From Apostichopus japonicus (taxonomy: Eukaryota > Echinodermata > Holothuroidea > Aspidochirotida > Stichopodidae), in NCBI RefSeq assembly GCF_037975245.1, contig NC_092563.1, positions 2,878,501-2,942,500 on the forward strand: 64,000 nucleotides of DNA. The letters run 5' to 3'. The translations under genes and the position numbers were made by a program. The notes under the pieces are model-generated. The model was not told the DNA's origin, did not search any database, and saw nothing but the letters and a program-made list of their open reading frames with translations. Position 1 is the first letter of the stretch. Every line of letters begins with the position of its first letter. Positions 1 to 32,968 of this stretch are shown in pieces.

Positions 1-70
1 CTTTCCTAACTATAGCATGCTATAATTGGAGCCAGTAAAGCAGATTATTAAGCCTGGCCGGGTACCGTTA

Positions 71-757
71 TTTTCCGCACACGTTACTTTCCGCTGAAAC
101 AAAACGGTGTTTTCCGCAAACAAATTTGTGAGCGGAAAAAAACGTTTTTTTCAGCGGAAAGTAACATTTTTTTTGGAGGAACAGAATAACTTACTGAATT
201 GATTAGGCACATGGAATGATTTAGGAAGATGGAGAAGATAGGATTTAACTGTAACAGGATAAATCGGCCATGATTTTAGATGAAACTCGTAAGAAAGGTG
301 GTGCAAAATGCGTGTTCGGTTATTAAAACAGCCCTTACTAATACAGCCATTTCCAGCGAAAATCAAAGATACCGCCTTTTACAACTTTTTTTTAAACTAT
401 CAGTAAGCGGATCGCAGTTTTAATACATTATTAGATAGTCAATCTTTCATAACGCGGGCGTCCCTTTGCCCTTTCATCGGCCGACCGCCTCATACTTCTT
501 TAATAATCCCTAATTACACACCCCCAAGCCTCCTCTATATTATAAGCAGCTTAACTTTTCTGACATGAACTCAGTCTAACCATCCTTTATCGACGTTCTT
601 TGATACTTTCTCATGTTATTTGAATCATCCTGCCTGAATTTGGTATCCTAAAATTGCGGAAAAATATAGTATACAGGAAAGTGAAAAAAAAAGGTGTTTT
701 CCGCAGAAGAATTTTTTCAGCGGAAAGTAATCAGCGGAAAGTAACGTATGCGGAAAA
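71..757. mobile_element. Non-autonomous inverted-repeat DNA element (MITE-like)
   Basis: The left end reads TTTTCCGCACACGTTACTTT and the right end is its near-exact reverse complement (TTTTCCGCATACGTTACTTT on the - strand). The subterminal motif TTTCCGCTGA is repeated inside both ends. The interior (about 690 bp in all) has no long reading frame, so this is a non-autonomous element. The superfamily is unassigned and I could not define a clean target duplication. The word AGCCTGGCC occurs just outside both ends. Confidence 0.6.
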
Positions 758-924
758 CAACTGAAACCAGCCTGGCCATGGGAATGAAAGGTTTACAATT
801 GCATCAAAAGATTCGTCGATGACATGAGACTGTGTACATATGCAATTTTTATTAATCAAATTTTTTATATCCACGTGAGCTTTTTTCAAGATTTAACCGC
901 AACATTGTTTTTATTATGGGGGCT

Positions 925-1499
925 GTGTCATTCCGCCATCGGTACATTCTGCCATAGAAAATGTGCTCTTTCCACCATAGAAAAAGTGCCATTCCGCCAT
1001 GTTATCCTGATGGCAGTAAAGCACATTTGAATGGCGAAAAGAGCACATTACTGTGGGTGCACTGTAGGCCTATATGCACTGTATATTGTTTCGCTTCACA
1101 CTACTTAGGCCTGCAAAATCCACAAAATCGGTCACTATGTTTATATATAAATTTATATAATTTGATTTATTAAACCAACTTTATTGTATATTTGAAGACA
1201 GTGTATCGACACTTACGAACTTACAATTTAAATTATTCAATCAACATGTATATTAAAGACTATCTATTCCCAATCTTGTCTTAACTACAATTCAGTCTAT
1301 CCAGCGAACCGTCACATTTGAAGACGATGTACCTATCCTTCCACGTGAATCAAAGAAAGTTTCACCGATACATTCCTGTGTAAAATCCATTCCTAAAATG
1401 AACCTTTCGGCTATAGGTTCAAGCCTTTCCGCCATGGAAGAAAGGATCGAAACCTATGGCCGAATGGTATGGCGGTATGCACCCATGGCGGAATGGCAC
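925..1499. mobile_element. Second inverted-repeat element with CCGCCAT motifs
   Basis: The left end GTGTCATTCCGCCAT and the right end, read on the - strand as GTGCCATTCCGCCAT, form terminal inverted repeats. Further CCGCCAT or TGGCGG words lie just inside each end (near 950, 985-1000, 1420-1435 and 1470). No coding capacity is seen. The plan (short repeats with nested copies of the terminal motif) resembles the element at 71-757, but the sequence differs. Confidence 0.5.
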
Positions 1500-2025
1500 T
1501 GGAACCATTTATTGCTACTGAAACTGATGAGCATATACTGTGTAGACATACTGTAGAGAACAAATGGGAGTATCATTACTGCATGTATTGTGGGTACTAG
1601 GCCTAAGAGGCATAAAATGTGTGATATACGTTTTTACTGCTGTATGATGTTTTTGGATGGTCTGTGTGTGATGGCTAGCCTTCTTTGTGTAAATAGGCCT
1701 AGGCTTCATGAAAGTTGAGTATGCAGGCAGTATACTGGTCCAGCGATTGTCATATTTGTCATAATTGTCGCCAGGGCCCAAGCTGGCTCTCAATGTCTCT
1801 GGACGTGTATTTCCATTTTGATGTCATATCAGTAGCCAACCTAGTGACAAGACACAGTAATGCATAAAAATTGGTATTCCGGATAATTAATGCACCTCTT
1901 ATGACCCTGCTAGTACATTACGAATAGCCACAACTTTAGTTGAAATTTCATAAGATTTGTTGTCAAACCTGAGGCCTAATTATGAAAATTGAGTTTTAGC
2001 TTTTTCTTGTTTTCCTTTGTTTCAG
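1500..2025. other. Non-coding stretch before the first visible NSUN2 exon
   Basis: I see no gene, promoter or convincing first NSUN2 exon here. If the missing 5' coding exon lies in the window it is not recognisable; more likely it is upstream of position 1. The stretch ends in a pyrimidine-rich acceptor (TTTCCTTTGTTTCAG) at 2025. Confidence 0.5.
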
Positions 2026-15182
<13,157 letters not shown>

Positions 15183-16740
15183 TGGTGACGCTCACTTCAA
15201 TATAAGATGCTGTGAAGTCAGAACTACTAAGAGCATCATTGGAAGGTGGTCAATGTGGGCGTATCTTTACCTGCTCTACCACCTTTAAGATGTTGTGAAG
15301 CGAGAGCTACCTGCATTGTCGGAGGTAGTCTAGATGGGTGTAGGCAGTAGCGTAGGCTAGGCCCGGTGCAAATTCCTGGGGGCGCCCCAAGCCCCAGGGG
15401 GGTCGATGTCGAGGACGGGAGACAAATAACCACTCATCATTTAAAGTCGGCCATCGGCCATAGTCTGGTGAAGCGGCTAGTATTTATATTAAAGGGGAGC
15501 AGTCAGTAAACCAGATGGCCCCCGCCCCAATCCCCCCCCCAAAGGAATTTAAAGGAACCCTGTCTGTAACAGAGGAAGCCTGCAAGTGTCATATCTGAGT
15601 GTCTTGAGTTGCCCAAAATCATAGATTGTTCACCCAAACCATCGTTTGCCTGACTGTGGACTCTCATTTAGGGTTCCATTTCTATTACTGTGCCACTGGG
15701 GGGGGGGGTGTAATCGAATGTCTTACACTATTCTAGCTCGCCAATTGCAAGAGGAAGGGAAAAGTGGGTGCATCTAACCCTAACGTGGCTAGACCAGGTG
15801 GGTGGATGATATCAGGATCCTCTGCTCTACTTAATGAGCTATCCAGCCCTCAGTTTTTTGGGGTGGGGGAGGGGGTAGAGAGAAGGCATATCTATCCAGC
15901 CCTTACTTCTTTGGGGTGGTGAGGGGGGTAGAGAGAAGGTATATCTATCCAGCCCTTACTTCTTTGGGGGGAGGGGGTAGAGAGAAGGCATATCTATCAA
16001 GCCCTTACTTCTTTGGGGTGGTGGGAGGGGGTAGAGAGAAGGTATATCTAACCAGCCCTTACTTCTTTGGGGGGGGGGGGGGTAGAGAGAAGGCATATCT
16101 ATCAAGCCCTTACTTCTTTGGGGTGGTGGGAGGGGGTAGAGAAAAGGTATATCTATCCAGCCCTTACTTTTTTGGGGTGGGGGGGGGGGTAGAGAGAAGG
16201 CATATCTATCCAGCCCTAACTTCTTTGGAGGTGGGGGAGAGGGTAGAGAGAAGGCATATCTATCCAGCCCTTACTTCTTTGGAGGTGGGGGAGAGGGTAG
16301 AGAGAAGGCATATCTATCCAGCCCTTACTTCTTTGGGGTGGGGGAGGGGGTAGAGAGAAGGCATATCTATCCAGCCCTTACTTCTTTGGGGTGGGGGAGG
16401 GGGTAGAGAGAAGGCATATCTGGGGGGAGGGGTTAGAGAGAAGGTACATTTCAGATGATAACTTTGGTTTAATTAATTTATTCACATGAATAGAACTACA
16501 TGGAAATATATGACATTTTTAAGTTATGCCTTATAATTATATAAATGAAAAATGGAGTTATAGAATCATTTGGCAACAAGCACGCCTGGTCTGTGTTTTG
16601 TTTTAGTTGTTACATTGGCCTTTATTGTTTGAATTGTTTTTAAAAGATGTTAATGAAGAAAAACCTGGTACATAAACCATACATTATGATTTTCTTTTTT
16701 CATTTTTGAATTCATAAACATGTGAAAGTCACAATAAAGT
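15183..16740 (+). other. NSUN2: Probable NSUN2 3' UTR
   Basis: The sequence follows the NSUN2 stop codon. A consensus polyadenylation hexamer AATAAA occurs at 16733-16738, downstream of the G-rich minisatellite. A weaker ATTAAA at 15488-15493 would give a much shorter UTR without the minisatellite. The true end cannot be decided from sequence alone. Confidence 0.4.
15858..16440 (+). repeat. G-rich minisatellite, about 53-bp unit, about 11-12 copies
   Basis: Each unit has a G-run block (GGGGTGGGGGAGGGGG and variants), TAGAGAGAAGGCATATCTAT and CCAGCCCTTACTTCTTT. The strand facing NSUN2 transcription is the G-rich one. If the distal polyadenylation signal is used, the array is in the mature mRNA and could form G-quadruplexes. 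A 145-residue reading frame through it is an artefact. Confidence 0.9.
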
Positions 16741-18245
16741 ATCAAATCCTAGTTTGATTGCTCTTGATCATTCATCAGTTTTGTATAGTGTATCTATAAG
16801 ACAGTAAGGAATGGAATGAGGGAAGAGGGGGGGTACATCAGTTTTGTATAATGTATACCAAACTGCATGTAGGATTCTATAAGACAGTAAGGAATGGAAT
16901 GAGGGAAGAGGGGGGTGGGGGCTCTGGGGGGAGTAAATCATGAAATGAGATTTTTAATTCGGATTTGCACTCCTTAAAAAAAGAGAAAAGTCGTTATAGA
17001 ATTCACATTTAGCAAGAAGTACGCCTGGTCTGTGTTTGTTTTAATTGTATCAACAGTTAACCGCCACATCCCCCACAACCCCAGCCCCCACCCCCACATG
17101 CCCCACCCAACAACCCCCTCACCCTAGCCTTGGTATTTAGATCCATCATGCTGAGTATACGAATCCTACTGTTTTCTGTGAAGTCAAAGGTCGTGTGACA
17201 TTGACAGAGTTTAAACTGGGGATCCATTTCAAGCCAATAACTTGATGTAAAACTTAATTTACTTCATACTTGGTCTTTATTTCCCCATTAGTGTTTACAA
17301 GAATCCTACTGTTTTCTGTGAAGGTGAAAGGTCATTTGAGGTCACCAAAGGTTTGGGGAAGACGGGCGTCTTGAAGTCAAAACATGAATGAAGTCGATAG
17401 TTGATATGAAATGAAAGTCTACATTTAAAGCAAGAACCTTACATATCACTTGACGTGTGTTATGAGTTTAGTTGTTGAATGTGGACTCATCTAAAACGTG
17501 GCAAGGGATCGATAAGCCAATTTTCTCTCATTTTTTTTTTCATTATTAAATATCGACCACGTGTGTGATCAATGGGAAACTGATACTAAACTCATTGCAA
17601 GCTCAGTGTCGAAAATAGCCATTCCTCTAATTATCAACAACCCACGTGAAACACAAACGTGACCCTGATATTTTGAAAATTAAGTTTAACAGTACTGCTG
17701 ATTCTTGATTCGTTCAACTTTTAACGATGGTTTCGTTTCAAAATGATTGACGTTTCAAGTTAACCGAATCAACTTGTGCACCTTACGTTAACTTTTTCTT
17801 AGCGGCGAATAAAAGGAACAATGCTAGGAAATTTTAATCCTTAAAAATGGAGCCAAGTTAGTTGTTTAGTATATAAGAAACTTCAATAATAAAAGGTTGA
17901 TATTTAGAAATTAAATTGATCACAAAGAAGATCTATTACGGTGTTTTATTTCTGAATAGAAACCGCGTTTGACCGGCAGAAGAGAAGAGGATTACTGTGG
18001 GGAGGGGGAGGGGTGGTGGCACAAACTCGTAGAGCAGTAGGGGCATTGTGACCTTTTTTTGAGACAAACCTTAAATATAAGAACGTTTTAATTTGATAGT
18101 TATGACAGAAAATGACCAATAAAATAAATTTAAGCAAATCTTTTAATCATTGCTTACAGATGATTTGTGGCGTCATTCGTTACATAGTAAAATATAGTAG
18201 AATTTATTGTTCCCGTCATATCCATGACTGACTTTGCTGGTGGTA
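16741..18245. other. Intergenic region between convergent NSUN2 and lectin gene A
   Basis: Two small duplications are visible. A segment containing AAGACAGTAAGGAATGGAAT and GAGGGAAGAGGGG occurs near 16797 and 16880. GAATCCTACTGTTTTCTGTG occurs at 17161 and 17301. No gene is recognised. Confidence 0.5.
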
Positions 18246-18634
18246 CAGTGGCGGAGCTAGGGGTATTGGTCAGGAGGGGCGAGAATGGTCTGTAGGGGGC
18301 GCTTTCGACACTATCTAAGCGGAGCGCCACCACAGGTTGGCGCGTAGCGGACAGAATTTTTTTGAGTAAAGATACTCCCTAGATCGCGGGAAATGACCCT
18401 TTCCGGGCCTGGCTAATTTGCAGATAAACGAAGAATAAATAGGTGTCATCGCCAAATTACACCAACAAAATGTGACAAATGTCAATATGTTGATGAGAGC
18501 GCAATAAAAAAGTCAATAATCACGAATAAGTAAAAAGTGGTAAAGAGCTGAAAAGGGCGCCAGCAGTCCATTTGAGTCCGTCAGGGGGGGGGGGGGGGCA
18601 TTCGCCCCCTGACTGTATGGACGCTCCGCCACTG
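18246..18634. mobile_element. hAT-like MITE, CAGTGGCGGAG family, copy 1
   Basis: It begins CAGTGGCGGAGCTAGGGG and ends CTCCGCCACTG. The interior carries ACTATCTAAGCGGAGCGCCA and GTTGGCGCGTAGCG. It is close to the copies at 56007 and 63135. The flanking octamers here are not a recognisable target duplication. CAGTGGCG ends are typical of hAT-type non-autonomous elements. Confidence 0.85.
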
Positions 18635-19200
18635 GCTACGTATAGTAAAAGCGCTGGACCTCGACATATATGAAAAGTACATTATTGATTGTTGATAACA
18701 ACAACTTTCGTCTAGAAAACGTATAAATATGTTAATATGCTATCGGCCTGGATACAATTACTCGTTCAGTATTCTGAATGTTTTCACATTAGGTTTCAAA
18801 TAGGCCTTCTATATCTGTTTATTATATTAGTATACTGCTGTAATCAAATATCTTACTGCAAACATATTTTGCTCTAGAAAGGGAGAAGTAAATTTCTTCA
18901 GACTTGTGACCTGATATGCTAGAAATTCGAATACTGATCGCAAAGTTTTACATTTTGAAGCCACATCGTATAAGTTGACACGCCTTGATTGTATTTGAAT
19001 AATTTTGAGCCTAGTGAGAATCATGTTTTTTGAATAGTTTTAACCAACTTTAACACACATTAAAATTTCGTAAAATATATTGGCGATCTTAAAAAGGTGC
19101 GTTCAATTCTTTTGCATGTTGCGAAAACTAGTTGCTTTGAGAAAGGTATAGCATCAACAAATTCCATTTGAAAATGCAACTATTTTTTTAAACTTTTTTT
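18635..19200. other. Sequence downstream of lectin gene A
   Basis: No gene seen. A possible - strand polyadenylation hexamer AATAAA (TTTATT at 18818-18823 on +) could end the transcript of gene A. Confidence 0.3.
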
Positions 19201-27923
<8,723 letters not shown>

Positions 27924-28953
27924 ATTATATTTATTCGTGGTAAAATATTATATTTATTCCAAAACTGTTTTACCATAGTTGTCATATCGCTGTCTGTAGT
28001 TATAAAAAGAGCATCTACATATGATCAAAATCCATCCTGCATATAGTTCTTTGCGGGTTTACTTATAAAGAACTTGTTTTGAAATCGACCTTTTCTTAAT
28101 GCTTCATATCTCCATCGCGCGCCAAATAAAAAGGAAAAACAGAAAATAGAAAGACGTCGGACACATTTTGGTTGGTTAACGATTACCTTTTGTGTGCCCA
28201 ATATATTGATCATTTGCGTTAAAAGTAGAACAAGGCTAAACATTGCGAAGTAAACTAAGCCATTTCTTTTAATATTGCCATTATAAACTTTGATATTTAA
28301 TTAGAAATGCCAATATTCAATTTTTTATCTTCAATAGCGGATTGTCGTCACAGCACGGAAACTCAACAAGTTTGATTTTACTTTGGAAATGCACTTTTTA
28401 TTGTTTCAAGGACACAGCGCTATGTCATTGCTTTATGCGGTCTCCATGCGTTGACGATATAGTTTAGGTACGCAGAGCGCATGCCCAACGACCAACATTC
28501 ATACATATTCAGTAGGCTATCATAATCTTATATTGATATGCAAAGTCTGGTTTGTATTAGCTGTGATAATGTAGTGAGTCCACACACATATATATGAATA
28601 TTGAAAGTAGCCGTGCTTTCTTAAACAATCATAATTAAGACTTCAATGACAACCAACATCTGTTTATTTATTCGTCTGTTGGCAGGAAATAACATTTTCA
28701 GAAGTTTTTTTTCTTTCCATAGCTACAAACAACAGATATGAAACTTTGCGTGAGTGTGAAGCCACATATAAGTATTTCACACGGGTTTTTGTGTGTTCTT
28801 TGCATGTTTGCGAACCCAGAGTTAGTGAAGGCCAAAGATGTTTCAAAAGGTACACAGTGAATATGCATTGCTAACGCCTTGGTGATTGATGACGTAACTG
28901 GTATAGGGTCAAGGGGCAGAGGTCAAAGGTTAAAACCACAACTTTGAGATGAG
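27924..28953. other. Intergenic region upstream of lectin gene A
   Basis: This should hold the gene A promoter and 5' UTR, since the - strand start codon is at 27923. I see no decisive TATA box or transcription start and no other gene. Confidence 0.4.
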
Positions 28954-30277
28954 CTATGTAACTCCATGAATGTTCATATTTTCTGATGTTTTATATTCAC
29001 GGGGTCTTATTTCTGCATATGTGCAATTAGCACTTTCCTCGTAGTTTTGAACATCAAAATTGTCAATTTTGTAATTTAATTCGCAATTGTAAAGTTCTGT
29101 TAAAGTTTCGTTCACGTCACACCAGTTAAAATACAATCACCGGTCACTGGAGGGGTACAGACATCTGCGCATGCGATAATAGAAGTTATCCGTGCGGATG
29201 TATAGACGCTCTCCCTCAGTCGTTTTCGTTACTATAAAGATTGAAAAAAAAGATCTAAGTGAGTTGTATGCAGCAACTATATGTAACAATTATATACTCT
29301 CCTTAGTTTGGGGCAATTATAAGATGTATATCCAACCCAGGCCCATATAGTCAGGAATTCTGAGTTAGGGAGGTTGTGGGGGGGGGGGGTGGGGGTGGAC
29401 ACCAACAATATGAGGTACACTATCAACAATAAAGAGGATGGGGTTTACAATACTCGTCTCTTATAACTTGCGATGTCTTTTTTACGAATGGCGGTATAGC
29501 ACACATGGGAGCAGAATGGTCTGCAAGTGGGGGGGGGGGCGGTCCCTGTGCCCGGCCTAGTCCAACGAGGTCGTGGAGTGGAAACTACCAAATTTTCGGA
29601 TTTTATTTCACTATGTAAAATTCAACTTGATGTATTTCATGTTATGTAACGTATCATCGCAGGTTATCTCAGTGAAAATAAATTAAAATTCATAATTCCG
29701 CAAGAATGAAACCATATACAAAACTATCTTTTAAGACTAGACGTAATAAAATGCCTTATTGTATCAATAAAGTACTGACACTCCAAATACCTTCAACTTG
29801 ATTGCAGGTATACAATGTACAATATTAAGTTTGTTAATTCCATGACATTTATACATATACACAGACTAGCGAAATAAAAATTACACCATCATTGCAAAAT
29901 ATTATTCTAAATCTATTTATTGTTTTTATTCAGTTTATTACAAAGAATCATTATAATATTACATGTTATCAATCTTGTGATACAATTTAATGTTACTTTG
30001 TTCCATCTTGTATATTCAGTACTTTCATACCTTACATATGTCGTACCTGTCTCTCAATGAATACATTAATTAATTAATCCATATTAAAATATGTCATATC
30101 TAATTGAAAACATAATAGTTGTAATTCGATAGTAAATCACTATTCTAGATAATTTTGTTGTTGTATAAGTTAAGAAATACTTCAGAGTATCTACTTAAAA
30201 TTACCAAACGGTTGTCTTAAGAGAAGTAAAACTGTCCATATCGATAATGAATAGACTAAAAATCTTCGTTTCCACAT
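28954..30277 (-). pseudogene. Relict lectin-family gene B (first and last exons only)
   Basis: A signal-peptide exon at 30277-30205 (starts MWKRRFLVYS, phase-1 donor GTAATT) closely resembles that of gene A (MWTLNLLTYS). About 1 kb downstream, 29231-28954 is a PAN exon homologous to that of gene A: it shares ACA-rich KR-L-ESVY, YNCELNYK and NCTYAEI. It is broken: relative to gene A it has a 2-bp insertion, a TGA in place of the conserved Cys codon of RCLSF, and a lost 5' portion with an in-frame stop at the acceptor. No lectin or WSC exon is recognisable between the two. It is nearer to gene A than to gene C in both exons. Confidence 0.75.
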
Positions 30278-30837
30278 ATTGGATGTGTCCGTCTTAAATA
30301 ATGTAGGTCGCTAATGTTCACTTATCGAATCTTCCGTTTTATTAAAAAAAATTATATGAAATTGTTTTATATTATAATCGATTATTTAATACCTATAGGC
30401 ATATATAGATTTAGCGTTATATTTGGACGAGTTTCATATCTTCATATGTTTTAAATTGATTTACTTTTGTCAAGCTTTTCAAACATTTCGTCACAACTTC
30501 GATCAGACAATGTGGACGAAGATATATATATATATTTAACTGAAACAAGAACAGAGCTTTTTTTTTCTCAGGGAGACTTGTCACTGAAAGATATATATAG
30601 CTAAGAAATAATCAATACTCACTTTTATCTTGGGAATTAATGTTCTAATTGTACTTTAAATTACTTCGGAATCATGTTTTGAATTATGTTTTATTTTATA
30701 TATTTTCTTATTTGAAACAGAAACATTTTTCATGCATTGACCATTCCATATATTGTGGTTATAATTTGGTTAAAAGTTGACCAAACTTATGTAGAAGCGT
30801 ATTATATTATACTCGGGAATGAATTGTTTGCATGCAT

Positions 30838-31143
30838 CAGGCGCGTAGCCAGGGGGCAAAGGGGGCCACCGCCCCGCCCCCCCCCCGAACGTATTTTTTT
30901 GTATGTTTTTATGATATCGCTAGTAATTTCAAAATACAAAATTCTTAGATGCAACTTACAAGGCCTGGGAAGTGCCATTTCCAGCGATCTGGGAGGCATT
31001 TTCGGCCAAAATTCTCTTGCACGCTTCTCGCCAACTCATAGTGGCGCTACACGCTTAGATAGTTTGCAGATCCATATATACGCATATAGATAGTTTGCAT
31101 ACAGGTTCGCCCCTCCCTTGGCAAATTTCTGGCTACGCGCCTG
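30838..31143. mobile_element. CAGGCGCGTAGCCAG element with exact 8-bp target duplication
   Basis: The terminal inverted repeats CAGGCGCGTAGCCAG and CTGGCTACGCGCCTG are perfect over 15 bp. The element is flanked on both sides by GCATGCAT (30830-30837 and 31144-31151). The 8-bp duplication and CAG...CTG ends indicate a hAT-type non-autonomous element of 306 bp. The interior resembles fragments at 55322-57436 (AATTTCAAAATA, AGTGCCATTTCC, TTTTCGGCC). Confidence 0.92.
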
Positions 31144-31579
31144 GCATGCATAGACTGCCGTTTATCTTACACGGTAATATCTTCCTTTCCATATTGAAGT
31201 ATGAGATCTGCGATGTTCCCACGACACATATTCCTCCAAAGATTTACTATCCTATTATAACATTATTAATTAATGTGCCGTTGAAATGTCATTAAATTTA
31301 GTACAGTTTGAGTTTGGTTGTCATTTTTTCTTCTATATTTAGAATTAAGAATCAATATTTAACGTGTTTGTGAGAATATTTTTTTCCTCAATGGAGACAT
31401 AATTTTTACATTATTAAAAAAAAAAGAGTAACGACACACCTTTACAGCCATCAATGATAACATCAATAACTCGGCTTTTGCCAGATGTATTCATAAAAAA
31501 CAATCCAAAATGTTGAAAAAAACAGAAAATACTATTAGGATGTGGTTTTGACCTGAGGATGAAAAAAAAAATCCTAGCC

Positions 31580-31930
31580 ATTTTATTAAACAATGATCTT
31601 CATTAACCTGAATGTATATCCCTCTAAACCATATATCCATCTAAACCACAAATCCCTCTAGAGCGTATATCCCTTTGAACCATATATCCCCTTAAACTGT
31701 TAATCCACTAAAACGTATATCCCCTAAACATATATCCCCTAAACATATATCCCTTTAAAACGTGTATCCCTCTAAAACGTACCCTTCGTGAATAACTAAA
31801 ATATTCAGTAGCAAGCAATTTTATTAAACAATGAACTTCATTAGCCTGAATGGGTATCCCTCTAGAACGTATATCCCTCTCAAACGTATGTCCCTCTCAA
31901 ACGTATATCCCTCTAAAACGTACCCTTGTT
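31580..31930. repeat. Tandem TATCCCTCTAAA repeats within a larger duplication
   Basis: Two blocks of imperfect TATATCCCTCTAAA(A/C)CG units (about 31612-31790 and 31852-31925) are each introduced by TTTTATTAAACAATGA(T/A)CTTCATTA. This shows a roughly 240-bp segment was duplicated as a whole. It is intergenic between relict B and gene C. Confidence 0.75.
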
Positions 31931-32968
31931 GTGAATAACTGAAATATTCAGTAGGAAGCAAGTCATTATGTTGATGACCGAATGAAACGTTCAACTACAA
32001 ACTCGTATTAATTCTTACGAGAACCAGCATGACTTGATTATATAGGGACTTTGTGCGTTTTGCACATTTGCACAGTACTGTTTAAATCACTATGATTTAA
32101 AGGGATATTATCAAAAAAACGTTTCTTCTGAAAATATCCATCCGGTCGGACATTATCAGTCTGCGAGGACAGCATTTACTGTTACACTGGGCAATTGATT
32201 TTTGTCTCTTTTTTTTCACAGAGATATTCAGCTGACATTAATGAGCAAAACGAGAATGGTGTTTAATTGCAACCAGGAGTGATTTTTAAATAGAGAAAAA
32301 ATAAGAAAGAAAGAAGGATCAAAGTCAGAGACAAGGTACGCATGAGAAAATCGTGGTAAACCACTGTTGCATGTGACCCCACCAGCGTTTCTACGGGATC
32401 TCTGCAGTCATGTGTTGACCAACGGTTTCGTGTAGTCACTCGACGAACGAATTAGAAAACACACATCTTGAAGTCCTTATAAAAGTGAGTTTGACTGGAA
32501 ACTTTGGACGTATCTTTTGAATGACATATTGTTTTCATTAATTACGAACAAAACTTTATATACCATTAGTGATCAAGTCAAGGTACTGCTAAGCTACCGT
32601 ACTAAAACTCGTAGCAACAATTTGTCAAGTTTCGCGGAACTGGGTAGGACCGATATTATAGCGGCCTCTTTTCAATTTGTAATTGGACGAAGAGCACCTC
32701 TACTATCATCGAATGGGTCAATTATATAAGAAGAAAAAATTAAGTGGGAAAATAGTCAAACATAAATAATTACGTTTTGAAATTAAAATCTCATAGATTG
32801 ACCTGATCGAAGTTTCAAATGACGATTTCTCTGACGTCACGATATATTGTCACATGTCGGTCAATGATTGATCACTTTACAGTGTCCTTCATGTAAATAA
32901 GTTTTTTTTTCTTATCTGGAAGGCACAAGACTGGTTCTCTCTTTGAATTTAAGAGGCGGGCTTTATCA
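31931..32968. other. Intergenic region downstream of lectin gene C
   Basis: No gene, mobile element or clear polyadenylation signal recognised. Confidence 0.4.

Noticed and set aside
15345-15450. CAGTAGCGTAGGCTAGGCCC, resembling the left end of a CAG-type element, downstream of NSUN2
   Set aside because: No matching right end or target duplication was found nearby, so at most it is a fragment.
15916-16353. A 145-residue frame with repeated YLSSPYFFG
   Set aside because: It is a translation of the G-rich minisatellite downstream of the NSUN2 stop codon.
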